A stretch of DNA of 64,000 bases from Corynebacterium endometrii (GCF_004795735.1 NZ_CP039247.1:1984001-2048000); one strand, 5' to 3'. Counted from the first letter of the stretch, positions 17,402 to 28,622 are shown. Made by a program: numbers and translations. The notes: a model not told the origin generated them from the letters alone.

Positions 17402-17408
17402 TGCTCCC

Positions 17409-18107
17409 CTAACGCTTGCGGTGCTGGAGCTGGGCGAGCGTGTCATCGGAGGTGATAACCATGCCCGCTACGATGCCGCCGATAGCGCCGAATAGGTGCC
17501 CCTGCCAGCTCACACCCGGCGTGACCGGAAGCACGCCCCAGATAAGACCCGAGTAGGCCATCCCCAGGACCACACCCAGGGCGAACTGAATCAGGGAGCG
17601 ATTGAAGATTCCGCGCACGATGAGGTACGCCAACCAGCCATACACCAGGCCCGAGGCGCCGATGTGCAGGGTTCCCGGCCCGCCCAGCAGCCAGGTGCCG
17701 ATCCCGCCGACCAGCAGGGAGATGACGGTCACCTCCCACCACGCCAGGCGGCCCGAAAGGCCAATGAGGAAACAGAAGATGGCGCCGGGAATGGTGTTAG
17801 ACAAAAGGTGTTCCCAATTGGCGTGGAGGAATGGGGAGAAGAAAATGCCCCAGATGCCACCGAAGTCCAGCGGGCGGATGCCGTAGGCGTTGAGTCCTCC
17901 GCCGAAGACGACCGCGTTGATGATGAACACCGCCCAAATGATGACCACGTAGCCCACGGCAAAGGTGATTCCCGTGCGGATGCGTCCGCGTCGGGTGTAG
18001 TTGTGCGAACCGCCGCGGTTGACCTTGCGCTCCGGGAGCTGCGGCGCGGTGGGGCGGGCCCCACCGCTGAACTGGGGCTCCCGGAATTGAGGATTCTGAT
18101 AAGTCAT
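17409..18107 (-). CDS. Rhomboid-family intramembrane serine protease
   Basis: A 232-residue polytopic membrane protein. A cytoplasmic Pro/Arg-rich N-terminus (about 45 residues) precedes six hydrophobic segments. The catalytic serine lies in GASGLVYGW and the histidine in [24 protein letters not shown] is the conserved loop-1/TM2 region. The start at 18107 has AAAGGGGG upstream. It lies in the conserved clpS-DUF2017-rhomboid-murI order of corynebacteria and mycobacteria. Its substrate is not known. Confidence 0.93.
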   Translation of the reverse strand: MTYQNPQFREPQFSGGARPTAPQLPERKVNRGGSHNYTRRGRIRTGITFAVGYVVIIWAVFIINAVVFGGGLNAYGIRPLDFGGIWGIFFSPFLHANWEHLLSNTIPGAIFCFLIGLSGRLAWWEVTVISLLVGGIGTWLLGGPGTLHIGASGLVYGWLAYLIVRGIFNRSLIQFALGVVLGMAYSGLIWGVLPVTPGVSWQGHLFGAIGGIVAGMVITSDDTLAQLQHRKR

Positions 18108-18118
18108 AGTGGCCCCCT

Positions 18119-18658
18119 TTAAGGCATCAGCGCGTTGAGCAGCGAATCCTGGTTGAATGCGAGCCATTCCACCAGCGCGTCGCGATCAGCTTCGGCGGCC
18201 TCGCCGCCACGCACCTCGCCCGCGGCGACCCACAGGCGCAGGTCATTGAGGCCGGAAAGAAAGGCGTGGGCCTCTGCCTCCGATATGGAAACCTCCACGC
18301 CGCCATCGGGGCCGAGCGCCTGGTTGATGACCTGGAGGTTGCGCAGCTTGGCCTTGGCGATGTCATTTTCGTGCAGCGCGCGCATCAGGCCGGAATCCCC
18401 CTCATAGGCCTCATCCCCATCACGCATGAAATCGGGGAAAAGGCGCGCGAGCGAGGGGTCCTCCGGGGCCTCGGTGTGGCCGGAAGGCATGTCCATCATC
18501 TCCGCCAGTTCATCCTTGGGGGCGGATTGCGCACGCGCAATGATGGATTCCGACACGGTGGCGGTGAGATCCCCCAACACCTCCCGCTCCATGGGCTCGA
18601 GGACCGTGTGGAACCTAACCCCACGCATCAGGGACTTCTTTTTCTTCCAAGCCTGCAC
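18119..18658 (-). CDS. DUF2017 family protein
   Basis: A 179-residue soluble, acidic, helical protein. RFHTVLEPMEREVLGDL near the start and FLSGLNDLRLWVAAGEV near the end are the family blocks I recognise from actinobacterial DUF2017 genes, which nearly always lie next to clpS. The 51-bp spacing to clpS and 11 bp to the rhomboid suggest one transcript. Function unknown. Confidence 0.85.
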   Translation of the reverse strand: MQAWKKKKSLMRGVRFHTVLEPMEREVLGDLTATVSESIIARAQSAPKDELAEMMDMPSGHTEAPEDPSLARLFPDFMRDGDEAYEGDSGLMRALHENDIAKAKLRNLQVINQALGPDGGVEVSISEAEAHAFLSGLNDLRLWVAAGEVRGGEAAEADRDALVEWLAFNQDSLLNALMP

Positions 18659-18709
18659 TAGTACTTCTTTCTAAATCTCACGCTGAAAGTCGGCAATCGG
18701 CGGCGGCCT

Positions 18710-19012
18710 TTAGCCGGCCTGCTGCATGGTAGCCCACAGGCCGGCAACCTGAAGTTTCTTCACGTCAGCTTCCACTTTGTCCCGCTCGCCGGAGGATACG
18801 GCGGCCTTGCCCTCCGTGTGGACCTGCATCATGAGCTCATTCGCGCGCTTTTTGTCATAACCCAGGACGGTTTGGAATACGTATGACACATAGCTCATGA
18901 GGTTGACGGGATCATCCCAGACTATGCACATCCAGGGCAGATTCTCGCTGGTGGCTACGTCTACCTCTATCGCTTCATCGAGCTCTGGTGTGGCCATAGG
19001 CGAGCCCATCAT
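18710..19012 (-). CDS. clpS: ATP-dependent Clp protease adaptor ClpS
   Basis: About 100 residues. The ClpS core is unmistakable: [33 protein letters not shown] and [15 protein letters not shown]. It delivers N-degron substrates to ClpAP/ClpCP; the DDPVN loop contacts the substrate pocket. The start is uncertain. I use [14 protein letters not shown] (19012), which gives the usual length; in-frame ATGs at 19045 and 19009 are alternatives and none has a good ribosome site, so a leaderless mRNA is possible. Confidence 0.93.
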   Translation of the reverse strand: MMGSPMATPELDEAIEVDVATSENLPWMCIVWDDPVNLMSYVSYVFQTVLGYDKKRANELMMQVHTEGKAAVSSGERDKVEADVKKLQVAGLWATMQQAG

Positions 19013-19206
19013 GTGCACACTGATGCCGGTTGCTGACAAGTTCATGTACTCCAGATTAACCAATAACTCGCCTCTGCCACTAGTGGCCACGGCAAGCCCT
19101 TGGTTGCGGCGTGGCGGCCGTATCATCCACCCATGTGCGCCGGAACGGGCCGGCAAGGGGCAAAGAATCGAATGATTCTGAGAAGTTTTTGACTAAGCTT
19201 GGCCTG

Positions 19207-20544
19207 GTGACTACTAACACTTCTTCTTCCATCCCGGCGGACCGCTCCACCGCGCTGCTGACTGACAAATACGAGCTGACCATGCTCCAGGCCGCGCTGC
19301 GGGACGGCACCGCAAACCGCAAGGTAGCGTGCGAGGTCTTCGCCCGCCGCCTGCCCAACGAGCGCCGCTACGGCGTGGTGGCCGGCACCGAGCGCGTACT
19401 GCACGCGATCAGGGACTTCCGCTTCACCGAGGAGCAGCTGGCGACGCTGGACTTCCTCGATGAGCGGACCATCGAATATCTGCGCAATTACAAATTCTCC
19501 GGCCAGGTTGACGGCTACCGGGAGGGTGAGCTGTACTTCCCTTACTCGCCCTTGTTGACCGTGCACGGCACGTTCGGCGAGTGCGTGATCTTGGAGACGG
19601 TCATCTTATCCATCATGAACTCGGACTCCGCGGTGGCCTCCGCCGCCTCCCGCATGGTGGTTGCCGCGGATGGGCGCCCCATCATCGAAATGGGCTCCCG
19701 GCGCACCCACGAATACGCCGCGGTAACCTCCTCCCGCGCCGCATACCTAGCGGGTTTTGATTCCACTTCAAACCTGGAGGCCGCCCACCGCTACGGCATC
19801 CCCGCGTCCGGCACCGCCGCGCATGCGTGGACGCTGCTGCACATCAATGAGGACGGCTCCCCCAACGAGGAGGCCGCGTTCCGCAGCCAGATCGAAGACG
19901 CCGGCGTGGGCACCACCCTGCTAGTCGATACCTATGACATCACCAACGGCGTGGCTACCGCAGTGAAGGTGGCCGGGCCCGAGCTGGGCGCCGTGCGCAT
20001 CGACTCGGGCGATCTGGGGGCCGTGACCCGCAGGGTGCGCAGGCAGCTCGATGACCTGGGCAATCACGGTACCAACATCGTGGTTTCCTCAGATCTGGAC
20101 GAGTTTGTCATCGCCGCGTTGCGCAGCGACCCGGTCGACGTTTACGGCGTGGGCACCTCCGTGGTCACCGGCTCCGGCGCGCCCACCGCCTCCATGGTCT
20201 ACAAGCTCGTTGAGGTAGAAGGCCATCCGGTGGCCAAGCGCTCCTCCTCTAAGCAGTCCGTCGGCGGCGCCAAGCGCGCGGTGCGCACCTACCGCTCCAC
20301 GGGCGTGGCCGTTGAGGAAATCGTCTTCCCCTTCGACGCGCAGACCCCGGATACCGGAGCCTTGGAGGCGCGCGAGCTGACCGTCCCGTTGATGCGCGAC
20401 GGCGAGCTGGTTGAGGACCTGCCTAGCCTGGAAGAGGCCCGTGAGCACCGCGCCGCGGCTATCAAGACGCTGCCGTGGGAGGGGTTGTCCTTGACTCGCG
20501 GTGAGCCCGCGGTACCCACTCGCCTTTCGGGGTTTAACTCCTAG
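19207..20544 (+). CDS. pncB: Nicotinate phosphoribosyltransferase
   Basis: A 445-residue enzyme of the Preiss-Handler NAD salvage route. Motifs are LLTDKYELTMLQAAL at the N-terminus, EVFARRLPNERRYGVVAGTERVL, ILETVILSIMNSDSAVASAASRM, EMGSRRTHEYAA with the catalytic His region, DTYDI, and IRIDSGDLGAV-like VRIDSGDLGAVTRRVR. I start at a GTG (19207) matching the family start; upstream in-frame sequence overlaps clpS on the other strand and looks non-coding. nadE lies 13 kb away. Confidence 0.94.
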   Translation: MTTNTSSSIPADRSTALLTDKYELTMLQAALRDGTANRKVACEVFARRLPNERRYGVVAGTERVLHAIRDFRFTEEQLATLDFLDERTIEYLRNYKFSGQVDGYREGELYFPYSPLLTVHGTFGECVILETVILSIMNSDSAVASAASRMVVAADGRPIIEMGSRRTHEYAAVTSSRAAYLAGFDSTSNLEAAHRYGIPASGTAAHAWTLLHINEDGSPNEEAAFRSQIEDAGVGTTLLVDTYDITNGVATAVKVAGPELGAVRIDSGDLGAVTRRVRRQLDDLGNHGTNIVVSSDLDEFVIAALRSDPVDVYGVGTSVVTGSGAPTASMVYKLVEVEGHPVAKRSSSKQSVGGAKRAVRTYRSTGVAVEEIVFPFDAQTPDTGALEARELTVPLMRDGELVEDLPSLEEAREHRAAAIKTLPWEGLSLTRGEPAVPTRLSGFNS

Positions 20545-20561
20545 TAGACTCCTTAACCCTG

Positions 20562-22544
20562 ATGAGTGATGAGACCCCTGAGAAGCTAACCACCGAATCC
20601 CTGCTCACCGCCGCCGTGGAGGCGCTGGGCGGCGCGCGGCGCGAGGGCCAGGTGCGCATGGCCCTGGCCGTGACGGAGGCCCTGGAGCGCGACCGGCACC
20701 TCGCCGTGCAGGCGGGCACCGGTACCGGAAAATCCCTGGCGTATCTGGTTCCGGCCATCCTGCACGCCCATAACACCGGATCGACGGTGATAGTGTCCAC
20801 GGCCACGCTGCAGCTGCAGCGCCAGTTGGTGGGCAGGGACCTGCCCCGGTTAATGGACGCTCTTTCGCCGGTGATGGGGCGCACCCCGACCTTTGCCATC
20901 ATGAAGGGGCGCTCAAACTACGTCTGCATGAACAAAGTGCTCGGCGCGTTCGTGGAGCCCGAGGATGAGGGCATATTCGAGGAAGAGGCCATCTCACGTA
21001 TGGGCCAGCACGTGCGCCGGATCGCGGATTGGGCGCAGGATACCGAGACCGGGGATCGCGATGAATTGGACCCGGGTGTTCCGGATTTGGCGTGGCGGCA
21101 GTTGAGCGTGACGTCGTCGGAATGCTTGGGCGCAACGCGCTGCCCGCACGGCGAGGACTGCTTCGCCGAGGCCGCCCGCCAGCACGCCCAGAACGTAGAC
21201 GTGGTGGTGACCAACCACGCGATGCTGGCCATCGATGCGGTCAGCGAGATGAACATCCTTCCCGAACATGACGTGGTGATTGTCGACGAGGCGCACGAGC
21301 TGGACGCCCGCATCACCTCCGTGTCCACCGCGGAGGTCACGGCGCGCGCCATCAAGCTGGCGGCCAACCGGGCCAAGTCCCTAGGGGCGGAGGGCAAGGA
21401 GCACCGCCTGGCAGAGATGGCGGATGAATTCGCCCTGACCATGAGCGAATTCGAACCCGGGCGCTGGGTGGACATGCCTGACGAGGCGAAAAGCCACCTG
21501 GATTCGCTGGGGCAGGCGCTCGCCAGCTGCAAGACCGCGCTGGGCACCGGCTCCGAGGAGGAAAAGGCCAACGACCCGGAAAAGTACGCCGAACGCATCA
21601 ACCTGGTCAACCACCTGGGCGAAATGGTGGAGACCGTTACCCGCATCCTGGACGTCTTCGAAACGGATGACCCGGCCAAGCACTTCGACGTGGTCTGGCT
21701 CTCCCACGATGAACGCTTCAACACGGACACCTTAGCCGTGGCGCCGCTGTCCGTGGCTCCCCTGCTCCACGAAAACCTATTTGGTGAGCAAACTGTGGTG
21801 CTGACCTCGGCCACCCTGGCCCTAGGCGGTCGATTCGACGCCATGGCCGCGCAGTGGGGCCTGCCGAAGGGAACGTGGGACTCGCTGGACGTGGGCACCC
21901 CCTTCGACCCAGCCAAGGCCGGAATCCTCTACGTGGCGCGGCACCTACCCGCCCCCGGGCGCGACGGGCTGGCGCCGGAGACCCTGGAGGAAATCCGCGA
22001 GCTGATTATGGCCGCCGGTGGGCGCACCCTGGGGTTGTTTTCCTCCCGCCGCGCCGCCGAGGAGGCCGCCCAAAAACTGCGCAACAAGCTCCCCTTTACC
22101 ATTCATGTTCAGGGCGAAGATTCCGTGAGCGCGCTGGTGGAGAAGTTCACCAAGGATGAAAATTCCTGCCTGTTCGGCACGTTGGGCCTATGGCAGGGCG
22201 TGGATGTTCCAGGACCGGCGTGTTCCCTGGTCATTATGGACAGGATCCCGTTTCCCCGGCCGGATGACCCGTTGATGCAGGCGCGCACCGAATCAGCCAA
22301 GGCGGAGGGCCGCAACGGGTTTATGGAAGTATCCGCCACCCACGCGGCGCTGCTCATGGCGCAGGGTGCGGGCAGGCTGCTGCGCTCCGTGACGGACCGT
22401 GGCGTGGTGGCGGTACTGGATAATCGCTTAGAGACCAAGCGTTACGGTTCCTTCCTGCGCAACTCCATTCCGCCGTTCTGGTACACCACCAATCCCGAAA
22501 CGGTGCGCGGGGCGCTAAAACGCCTTGTGGGCTCGGGCGGCTAG
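20562..22544 (+). CDS. dinG: DinG-family ATP-dependent helicase (XPD-like, Fe-S)
   Basis: A 660-residue superfamily 2 helicase. Walker A is AGTGTGKSLAY (about residue 46), the DEAH box is IVDEAHELDAR (about 240), and motif VI is MAQGAGRLLRSVTDRGVVAVLDNRL. Four cysteines between motifs Ia and II (NYVCMNK, SECLGATRCPHGEDC) fit a 4Fe-4S cluster. It probably unwinds 5'-3' DNA or R-loop structures in replication and repair. It starts 18 bp after pncB. Confidence 0.92.
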   Translation: MSDETPEKLTTESLLTAAVEALGGARREGQVRMALAVTEALERDRHLAVQAGTGTGKSLAYLVPAILHAHNTGSTVIVSTATLQLQRQLVGRDLPRLMDALSPVMGRTPTFAIMKGRSNYVCMNKVLGAFVEPEDEGIFEEEAISRMGQHVRRIADWAQDTETGDRDELDPGVPDLAWRQLSVTSSECLGATRCPHGEDCFAEAARQHAQNVDVVVTNHAMLAIDAVSEMNILPEHDVVIVDEAHELDARITSVSTAEVTARAIKLAANRAKSLGAEGKEHRLAEMADEFALTMSEFEPGRWVDMPDEAKSHLDSLGQALASCKTALGTGSEEEKANDPEKYAERINLVNHLGEMVETVTRILDVFETDDPAKHFDVVWLSHDERFNTDTLAVAPLSVAPLLHENLFGEQTVVLTSATLALGGRFDAMAAQWGLPKGTWDSLDVGTPFDPAKAGILYVARHLPAPGRDGLAPETLEEIRELIMAAGGRTLGLFSSRRAAEEAAQKLRNKLPFTIHVQGEDSVSALVEKFTKDENSCLFGTLGLWQGVDVPGPACSLVIMDRIPFPRPDDPLMQARTESAKAEGRNGFMEVSATHAALLMAQGAGRLLRSVTDRGVVAVLDNRLETKRYGSFLRNSIPPFWYTTNPETVRGALKRLVGSGG

Positions 22545-22577
22545 GTTCTAAGGCTGGGTGAGGTATATCATTTCCGC

Positions 22578-23087
22578 ATGACTGGATCCGACCTGCCTCA
22601 GCTTACGGCCCCATTTTTGAAGAACCTGCGCCCATTGGCCCCAAAGGACGCAGAAAAGCTCACGGAGGCCTGCCAGGATGCCGAAACGCAGCGCTGGACC
22701 AACGTCCCGCCGGCGTACACGCTCGATATGGCGCACGCGTTCATCCGCGGCACCGAATGCAAATGGGCCATGACCGACGAACGCGACGACTTTTGCGGCG
22801 TCATTGAGCTGCGCCCACGCAATGACTTCCTGGCGGACCTGGGATACCACACCGCGCCGTGGGCGCGCGGCCAGGGGTTTACCACCGACGCGGTAGTTAC
22901 CGTGACCGAGTGGGCCTTTGGCCAGGGTTTCCACCGCATCGAGCTCAAGGCGGACGTCAACAACGTAGCCTCCCGCCGCGTCGCCGAAAAGGCGGGCTTT
23001 GCGTTCGAGGGCGTTGCCCGCGGCTCGCAGCACATGCACGGCCGTTTCGATGACCTCGCGGTGTACGCGCGCCTGGCTACGGACTAG
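22578..23087 (+). CDS. GNAT acetyltransferase, RimJ/RimL type
   Basis: A 169-residue GNAT protein. Family blocks are LRPLAPKDAEKLTEACQD, FCGVIELRPRNDFLADLGYHTAPWARGQGFTTDAVVTVTEWAF (acetyl-CoA loop RGQGFT), RIELKADVNNVASRRVAEKAGFAFEGVAR, and DDLAVYARLA. It probably acetylates a protein N-terminus or small molecule; the substrate is unknown. It lies 34 bp after dinG. Confidence 0.88.
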   Translation: MTGSDLPQLTAPFLKNLRPLAPKDAEKLTEACQDAETQRWTNVPPAYTLDMAHAFIRGTECKWAMTDERDDFCGVIELRPRNDFLADLGYHTAPWARGQGFTTDAVVTVTEWAFGQGFHRIELKADVNNVASRRVAEKAGFAFEGVARGSQHMHGRFDDLAVYARLATD

Positions 23088-23165
23088 CGAAAGACAGCGG
23101 GACGGCGTTCGGGGCGAGACGGCGTTCGGCGCGCGGCGGTATGCGTCGCGGGGCTGAGCCCAAAC

Positions 23166-23258
23166 GACTGATCGCAAAGGACCTACATCAAGAAAAACCG
23201 CCTGGATTTCCTCCTAATGGCGGGAAAATAACTCGGTGTAGGTCTTTTGCGATCAGTC
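23166..23258. repeat. Long stem-loop: 22-bp inverted repeat with inner hairpin
   Basis: Arms 23166-23187 and 23237-23258 are complementary over 22 bp with one G-T wobble, and two further pairs extend inward. The 49-nt loop holds a second stem, CCGCC / GGCGG, flanked by A-runs. The right arm is followed by TTTTGTGTTTT. It could terminate the GNAT transcript, but the arms are far longer than the other terminators here, so a MITE-like element or structured RNA is possible. Confidence 0.75.
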
Positions 23259-23285
23259 TTTTGTGTTTTCGCGATGCGGAAATCG

Positions 23286-24041
23286 CTACTCGTGTAGTGG
23301 GGCGCGCAGGGCGCAGACGGTGGCTGAGCCCGGCGCTATCTCCGTGTAGCCGGCGTCGCGGATGATGACCGCGCCCGGCTGGGCGCAGGCGCGCTGGAAC
23401 GTATCGCGGCCCACCTCACGGACGGACAGGGCAAAATCGCGCGCGGCCCAGGCCTCAGCCTCTTCCAGAGTCATGGCCGCGCCCAGCAGCATTGAACCGT
23501 GGCCCACCTGGGCCGCGGCCTTTCCCGCGCTCATCCCGAGCGAGGCGTCGACATAGAGGATGGGCCGGTCTGCCGGCGCGCTAGACAACGCCTCTAGGGG
23601 AAGGTCCGTGCCTGAAATCTGCAGCTTCCTGATGGGGTGCGGGACCTCACTGACGGCCGATGGGGCAAACGCTCGGGCCAGGTTATCGACCGTGACGCCC
23701 GGCAAGGCCTGCACGTTATCCCAGGCGGCGTTGCGGCCGCGGCGCGCCACTTTGCGGATGCGCCGGCCGTACCACCCGGCCAGCGCCTCGGCATAGGCTG
23801 TGTCCCTACCGGCGCGATCATCCAGGCATGCGGCAATAACGGCGCGGGCCGCGGCAACTAGCACCTCATTGCGCGCGGGTGGGTCCTGTTTGGGAATGTT
23901 CAGCGCGATCTGCATGGCCTGGACCGTCTCCGGGCGGGACGGGTCCTCGATCTCTAGGTCCTCGCGCGGGCCGCGCGGATGGCTTACCGCGGATAGGCGA
24001 TGGTGGGCGACGCGAAAGGCCGCGGGGTCGTGGCTAAGCAC
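23286..24041 (-). CDS. Peptidyl-tRNA hydrolase 2 (PTH2) family protein
   Basis: A 251-residue protein. The C-terminal 110 residues match the PTH2 fold: LYVDASLGMSAGKAAAQVGHGSMLL (K and H in the AGK...QVGH motif), REVGRDTFQRACAQPGAVIIRDAGYTEIAPGSATVCAL. The N-terminal 140 residues are an extra domain of unknown role. I start at the GTG at 24041 because it overlaps the serB stop (8 bp), pointing to coupled translation; longer starts would read far into serB. Confidence 0.85.
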   Translation of the reverse strand: MLSHDPAAFRVAHHRLSAVSHPRGPREDLEIEDPSRPETVQAMQIALNIPKQDPPARNEVLVAAARAVIAACLDDRAGRDTAYAEALAGWYGRRIRKVARRGRNAAWDNVQALPGVTVDNLARAFAPSAVSEVPHPIRKLQISGTDLPLEALSSAPADRPILYVDASLGMSAGKAAAQVGHGSMLLGAAMTLEEAEAWAARDFALSVREVGRDTFQRACAQPGAVIIRDAGYTEIAPGSATVCALRAPLHE

Positions 24042-25218
24042 CTTCGACTTCCTCACGAGGGATACCAAGGATGTGGAGGATCTCATCCATGTATGGATGG
24101 TTGATGGACGCGTCCGCAACCTCGCGCAGCGCGGGCTTCGCATTGAACGCGATGCCCAGGCCCGCGGCTGTGATCATGTCGATATCGTTGGCGCCGTCTC
24201 CAACGGCGACGGTTTGGGAGATGTCGAGGCCGGCGTCGTCGGCGAATTCGCGGAGGAATTCCTCCTTGGCCTTGCGGTCGACCACCTTGCCGGTCACCCG
24301 GCCGGTGAGCTTGCCGTCAACCACCTCGAGCGTGTTGGCCCGCACGTAATCGAGATCGAGGTCCTTAGCCAGCCCCTCGAGCACCTGAATGAAGCCCCCG
24401 GAGACCACGGCCACGCGGTAACCCATCTTCTTGAGCGTGCGGATGGTGGTGCGCACTCCCGGGGTCAGAGTGAGCGAGGCCGCGGTCGAATCGATGACGG
24501 AGGCGTCCAGACCCGCCAAGGTGGCAACGCGCTCGCGGAGGGACTCTTCGAAATCCAACTCGCCGCGCATCGCGCGCTCGGTCACCTCGGCTACCTCAGC
24601 CTCTTTGCCGGCGTGGGCCGCGAGCATCTCAATGACCTCACCGGTAATCAGGGTGGAGTCACAATCGAAACAGATGAGGCGCTTGGCGCGTCGGGACAGG
24701 CCGGCGCGCTCGAAGGCGATGTCCACGCCCAGCTCCGCGGCCTGAAGGGCAAGGGCCTTGCGGATAGCGCCAGAGCTTTCAGGCACCGTCACGTACAGCT
24801 CAATCCCGGTGACCGGATAATCCGAGATACCGCGGATTCGGTCAATGTTGATGTCAAAATTGGCAAGCGTCTGGCCGATGGCGGAAATATGCCCCGCGGT
24901 AATCCGACGCCCCAGGACGACCACCGCATGGGTGGAGCGGGGACGGGCCTTTGCGCCATCCCGCTCATCCACGGAGACGTGCTGCTTGTAGATGCTCAGC
25001 GTATCGCGCAGGCCCTGCCCTACCTTTTCCAGCTTGCCCCGCTCGATGGAAACGTACGCCGCGAGCGCGATGCGCCCGGCAAAGAGATCCTGCTCCACGT
25101 CCATCAGCTCGGCGTGGTGGGAGGACAAGACTCGGAAAAAAGCCGCGGACACCCCGGGCTTATCGGGGCCGGTGGTCGTGATTACGGCAGTGGTCATCAA
25201 GGCATCTGTATCAGTCAC
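24034..25218 (-). CDS. serB: Phosphoserine phosphatase with N-terminal ACT domains
   Basis: A 394-residue HAD-family enzyme for the last step of serine synthesis. Two ACT-like regions (about 8-85 and 95-170) precede the catalytic part. The DxDST motif is LICFDCDSTLITGEV (about residue 187), the Ser/Thr motif is AVVSGGFIQVL, and the metal motif is VAVGDGANDIDMI. Mycobacterial SerB2 has the same layout, with ACT domains acting as serine sensors. It is followed by the overlapping PTH2 gene. Confidence 0.95.
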   Translation of the reverse strand: MTDTDALMTTAVITTTGPDKPGVSAAFFRVLSSHHAELMDVEQDLFAGRIALAAYVSIERGKLEKVGQGLRDTLSIYKQHVSVDERDGAKARPRSTHAVVVLGRRITAGHISAIGQTLANFDINIDRIRGISDYPVTGIELYVTVPESSGAIRKALALQAAELGVDIAFERAGLSRRAKRLICFDCDSTLITGEVIEMLAAHAGKEAEVAEVTERAMRGELDFEESLRERVATLAGLDASVIDSTAASLTLTPGVRTTIRTLKKMGYRVAVVSGGFIQVLEGLAKDLDLDYVRANTLEVVDGKLTGRVTGKVVDRKAKEEFLREFADDAGLDISQTVAVGDGANDIDMITAAGLGIAFNAKPALREVADASINHPYMDEILHILGIPREEVEGA

Positions 25219-25296
25219 GCGCTTAATTATTACACGCCCCGTATTTATGCAGCTACGCGTGTCCCATAGTGGGGTACGCGTTGGGCTAAAACGGCG

Positions 25297-25334
25297 AGCA
25301 CCGCCAGCGCCTCCGGGGAGGAACTGACGGTGCT
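25297..25334 (-). terminator. Terminator downstream of ctaD
   Basis: Inverted repeat AGCACCGCCAG / CTGACGGTGCT with one C-A mismatch and a 16-nt loop, followed on the minus strand by GCCGTTTTAG. It lies 51 bp beyond the ctaD stop. Confidence 0.7.
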
Positions 25335-25385
25335 GTCAGGAGTCTTTTGGCTTTGTGAGAAGCCTAGACGGTGTGCCGCCTCTAT

Positions 25386-27107
25386 TTAGCGGTGCACGTC
25401 CTCACGGTCATCGTGGCCGTGGCCAAGGTGAGCCTCAGCACGCATGCGCTGAACCATGTGTGGGTAGTGCAGCTCGAACGCAGGGCGCTCGGAGCGGATG
25501 CGTGGCAGGGCAACGAAGTTGTGGCGTGGAGGAGGGCAAGAGGTTGCCCACTCCAGGGAGTTGCCGTAACCCCATGGGTCATCAACGGTGACAATCTCAC
25601 CGTAGCGCCAGGACTTGAATACGTTCCAGATGAATGGGATGACGGACGCGCCCAGTACGAAGGAGAAGATGGTGGAAATCTGGTTGAACAGAGTGAAACC
25701 ATCGGTGTCCAGGTAGTCCGCGTAGCGACGTGGCATACCCATGTTGCCCAGCCAGTGCTGAACCATGAAGGTGCCGTGGAAGCCGATGAAGGTCAGCCAG
25801 AAGTGAATCTTGCCGAGGCGCTCATCGAGCATGCGGCCGGTCATCTTCGGGAACCAGAAGTAGACGCCACCGATAGCGGAGAATACAACGATGCCGAACA
25901 GGGTGTAGTGGAAGTGGGCAATCAGGAAGTAGGACTCAGCCAGGTGGAAGTCCAGTGCCGGGGAGGCCAGCATAATGCCGGTCATGCCGCCGAAGAGGAA
26001 GGTAACCAGGAAGCCCATAGCGAAGATCATTGGGGTCTCCCAGGTGATGTGGCCCTTCCACATGGTGCCCACCCAGTTGAAGAACTTAACGCCGGTAGGA
26101 ACCGCAATCAAGAACGTCATGAAGGAGAAGAATGGGAGCAGGACCGCGCCGGTTACGAACATGTGGTGTGCCCACACGGCCATGGACAGAGCGCCGATGG
26201 CGAGGATGGCGAAGATCAGGCCAATGTAGCCGAAGACTGGCTTACGGGAGAACACCGGGATGATCTCAGAGATAACGCCGAAGAATGGCAGGGCCAGAAC
26301 GTATACCTCAGGGTGGCCGAAGAACCAGAACAGGTGCTGCCACAGGATAGCGCCGCCGTTAGCGGAGTCGTAGATGTGAGCGCCGAGCTTGCGGTCATAC
26401 AGGACACCCAGTGCCGCAGCGGTCAGCAGCGGGAAGATCATCAGAACCAGAACGGAAGCAACGAATACCGCCCAGGTGAACACCGGCATGCGGAACATGG
26501 TCATGCCAGGCGCGCGCATGGTCAGCACGGTGGTGATCATGTTGATGGCGGAAGCGATGGTGCCAACACCGGTAGCGCCCACGCCGACAATCCACATGTC
26601 GGCGCCGATGCCTGGGGTGTGGACGTCATCGGCCAGCGGCAGGTACATAGTCCAGCCGAAGTCCGCGGCGCCACCAGGGGTTGCGAAACCGAGCAGCATA
26701 ACAACGCCGCCGATGAGGGTGATCCAGAAACCGAATGCGTTCAGGCGTGGGAAGGCCACGTCCGGAGCGCCGATCTGAAGCGGCAGGACGTAGTTACCGA
26801 AAGCCCACACAACCGGGGTTGCAAACAGCAGCAGCATCACGGTGCCGTGCATGGTGAACAGCTGGTTGAACTGCTCGTTGGAAAGGAACTGCAGGCCCGG
26901 GGTGAAAAGCTCAGCACGGATCAGCAATGCCATGAAGCCACCGAGGAAGAAGAAGCTAAAGGCCATGATCATGTACATGATGCCCAGCTGCTTGTGGTCG
27001 GTGGTGGTCAAAAATACCCAAGCCTTGTTACCGGTCTTCTCATTACCGGTAGGCGTAGGGCGGGTTGGCTGGACGTAATCGTCAAGCCGTGGCGCCACAG
27101 CGGTCAT
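25386..27107 (-). CDS. ctaD: Cytochrome c oxidase subunit I (aa3 type)
   Basis: A 573-residue, 12-helix heme-copper oxidase subunit. Heme and copper ligands are in the expected blocks: FTMHGTVML (heme a), [15 protein letters not shown] (CuB His and cross-linked Tyr), HHMFVTG (CuB His pair) and AHFHYTLFG (heme a3/a). It is the catalytic core of the bc1-aa3 supercomplex in the cytoplasmic membrane. It sits alone next to nrdF, as in C. glutamicum, apart from the ctaC/ctaE-qcr genes. Confidence 0.97.
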   Translation of the reverse strand: MTAVAPRLDDYVQPTRPTPTGNEKTGNKAWVFLTTTDHKQLGIMYMIMAFSFFFLGGFMALLIRAELFTPGLQFLSNEQFNQLFTMHGTVMLLLFATPVVWAFGNYVLPLQIGAPDVAFPRLNAFGFWITLIGGVVMLLGFATPGGAADFGWTMYLPLADDVHTPGIGADMWIVGVGATGVGTIASAINMITTVLTMRAPGMTMFRMPVFTWAVFVASVLVLMIFPLLTAAALGVLYDRKLGAHIYDSANGGAILWQHLFWFFGHPEVYVLALPFFGVISEIIPVFSRKPVFGYIGLIFAILAIGALSMAVWAHHMFVTGAVLLPFFSFMTFLIAVPTGVKFFNWVGTMWKGHITWETPMIFAMGFLVTFLFGGMTGIMLASPALDFHLAESYFLIAHFHYTLFGIVVFSAIGGVYFWFPKMTGRMLDERLGKIHFWLTFIGFHGTFMVQHWLGNMGMPRRYADYLDTDGFTLFNQISTIFSFVLGASVIPFIWNVFKSWRYGEIVTVDDPWGYGNSLEWATSCPPPRHNFVALPRIRSERPAFELHYPHMVQRMRAEAHLGHGHDDREDVHR

Positions 27108-27429
27108 TAAGAATCCTCCTGACTAACGGCGTAGCGGATTTAGGGCCACTACGCCCATGGATTTACAGAGACTAATCCTAAGTCAGCGCGCGTCCTATTT
27201 CCAGCTGTCAATTAACTTTCTTTTCCCTCTATAGAAGGCCAATGTGACAGAAGTGACTACATTCCCGCAGCACGTTAGGCGTAGCCACATAAACCCCACC
27301 AAAACCTCGTCCCCCTGGAGTGGCACAGCCCACACTCCCCCACCCCTTTTTCCTTGCTTTTAGGCCCCGCGAGCGACCCCCGAAACCCCCCGGGATACGT
27401 CATCCTTAAGGTTGATGACAAAACAGAAA
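27108..27429. other. ctaD upstream region
   Basis: A 320-bp stretch between nrdF's terminator and ctaD. It holds an inverted repeat GGCGTAG / CTACGCC (27128-27155) close to the ctaD ATG, likely in the mRNA leader, and a TGTGACAGAAGTGACT segment near 27243 that resembles half of a GlxR/CRP-type site. No coding frame is evident. Confidence 0.4.
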
Positions 27430-27458
27430 AGGTGGGCCAGCGTAACGCCGGCCCACCT
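27430..27458 (-). terminator. Terminator of nrdF
   Basis: Perfect 9-bp arms AGGTGGGCC / GGCCCACCT around an 11-nt loop, followed on the minus strand by TTTTCTGTTTTG. It lies 52 bp past the nrdF stop. Confidence 0.85.
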
Positions 27459-27509
27459 CAGCGCCCACTTAGGCGTGGAAGTGACGTGTGCGCGCGGTCG
27501 ACGCGCGTT

Positions 27510-28499
<990 letters not shown>

Positions 28500-28622
28500 C
28501 TACTAGCTCCTACGTAGGGTGGATAGGGATTCGGGCCTATCCGGTAAAAGTTCAATCGGGGTCAAGGGTACCATCAGAGTAAATAAACGGTATGCCGGGA
28601 AAGAAAGCGGGAGGTGCTGGAG

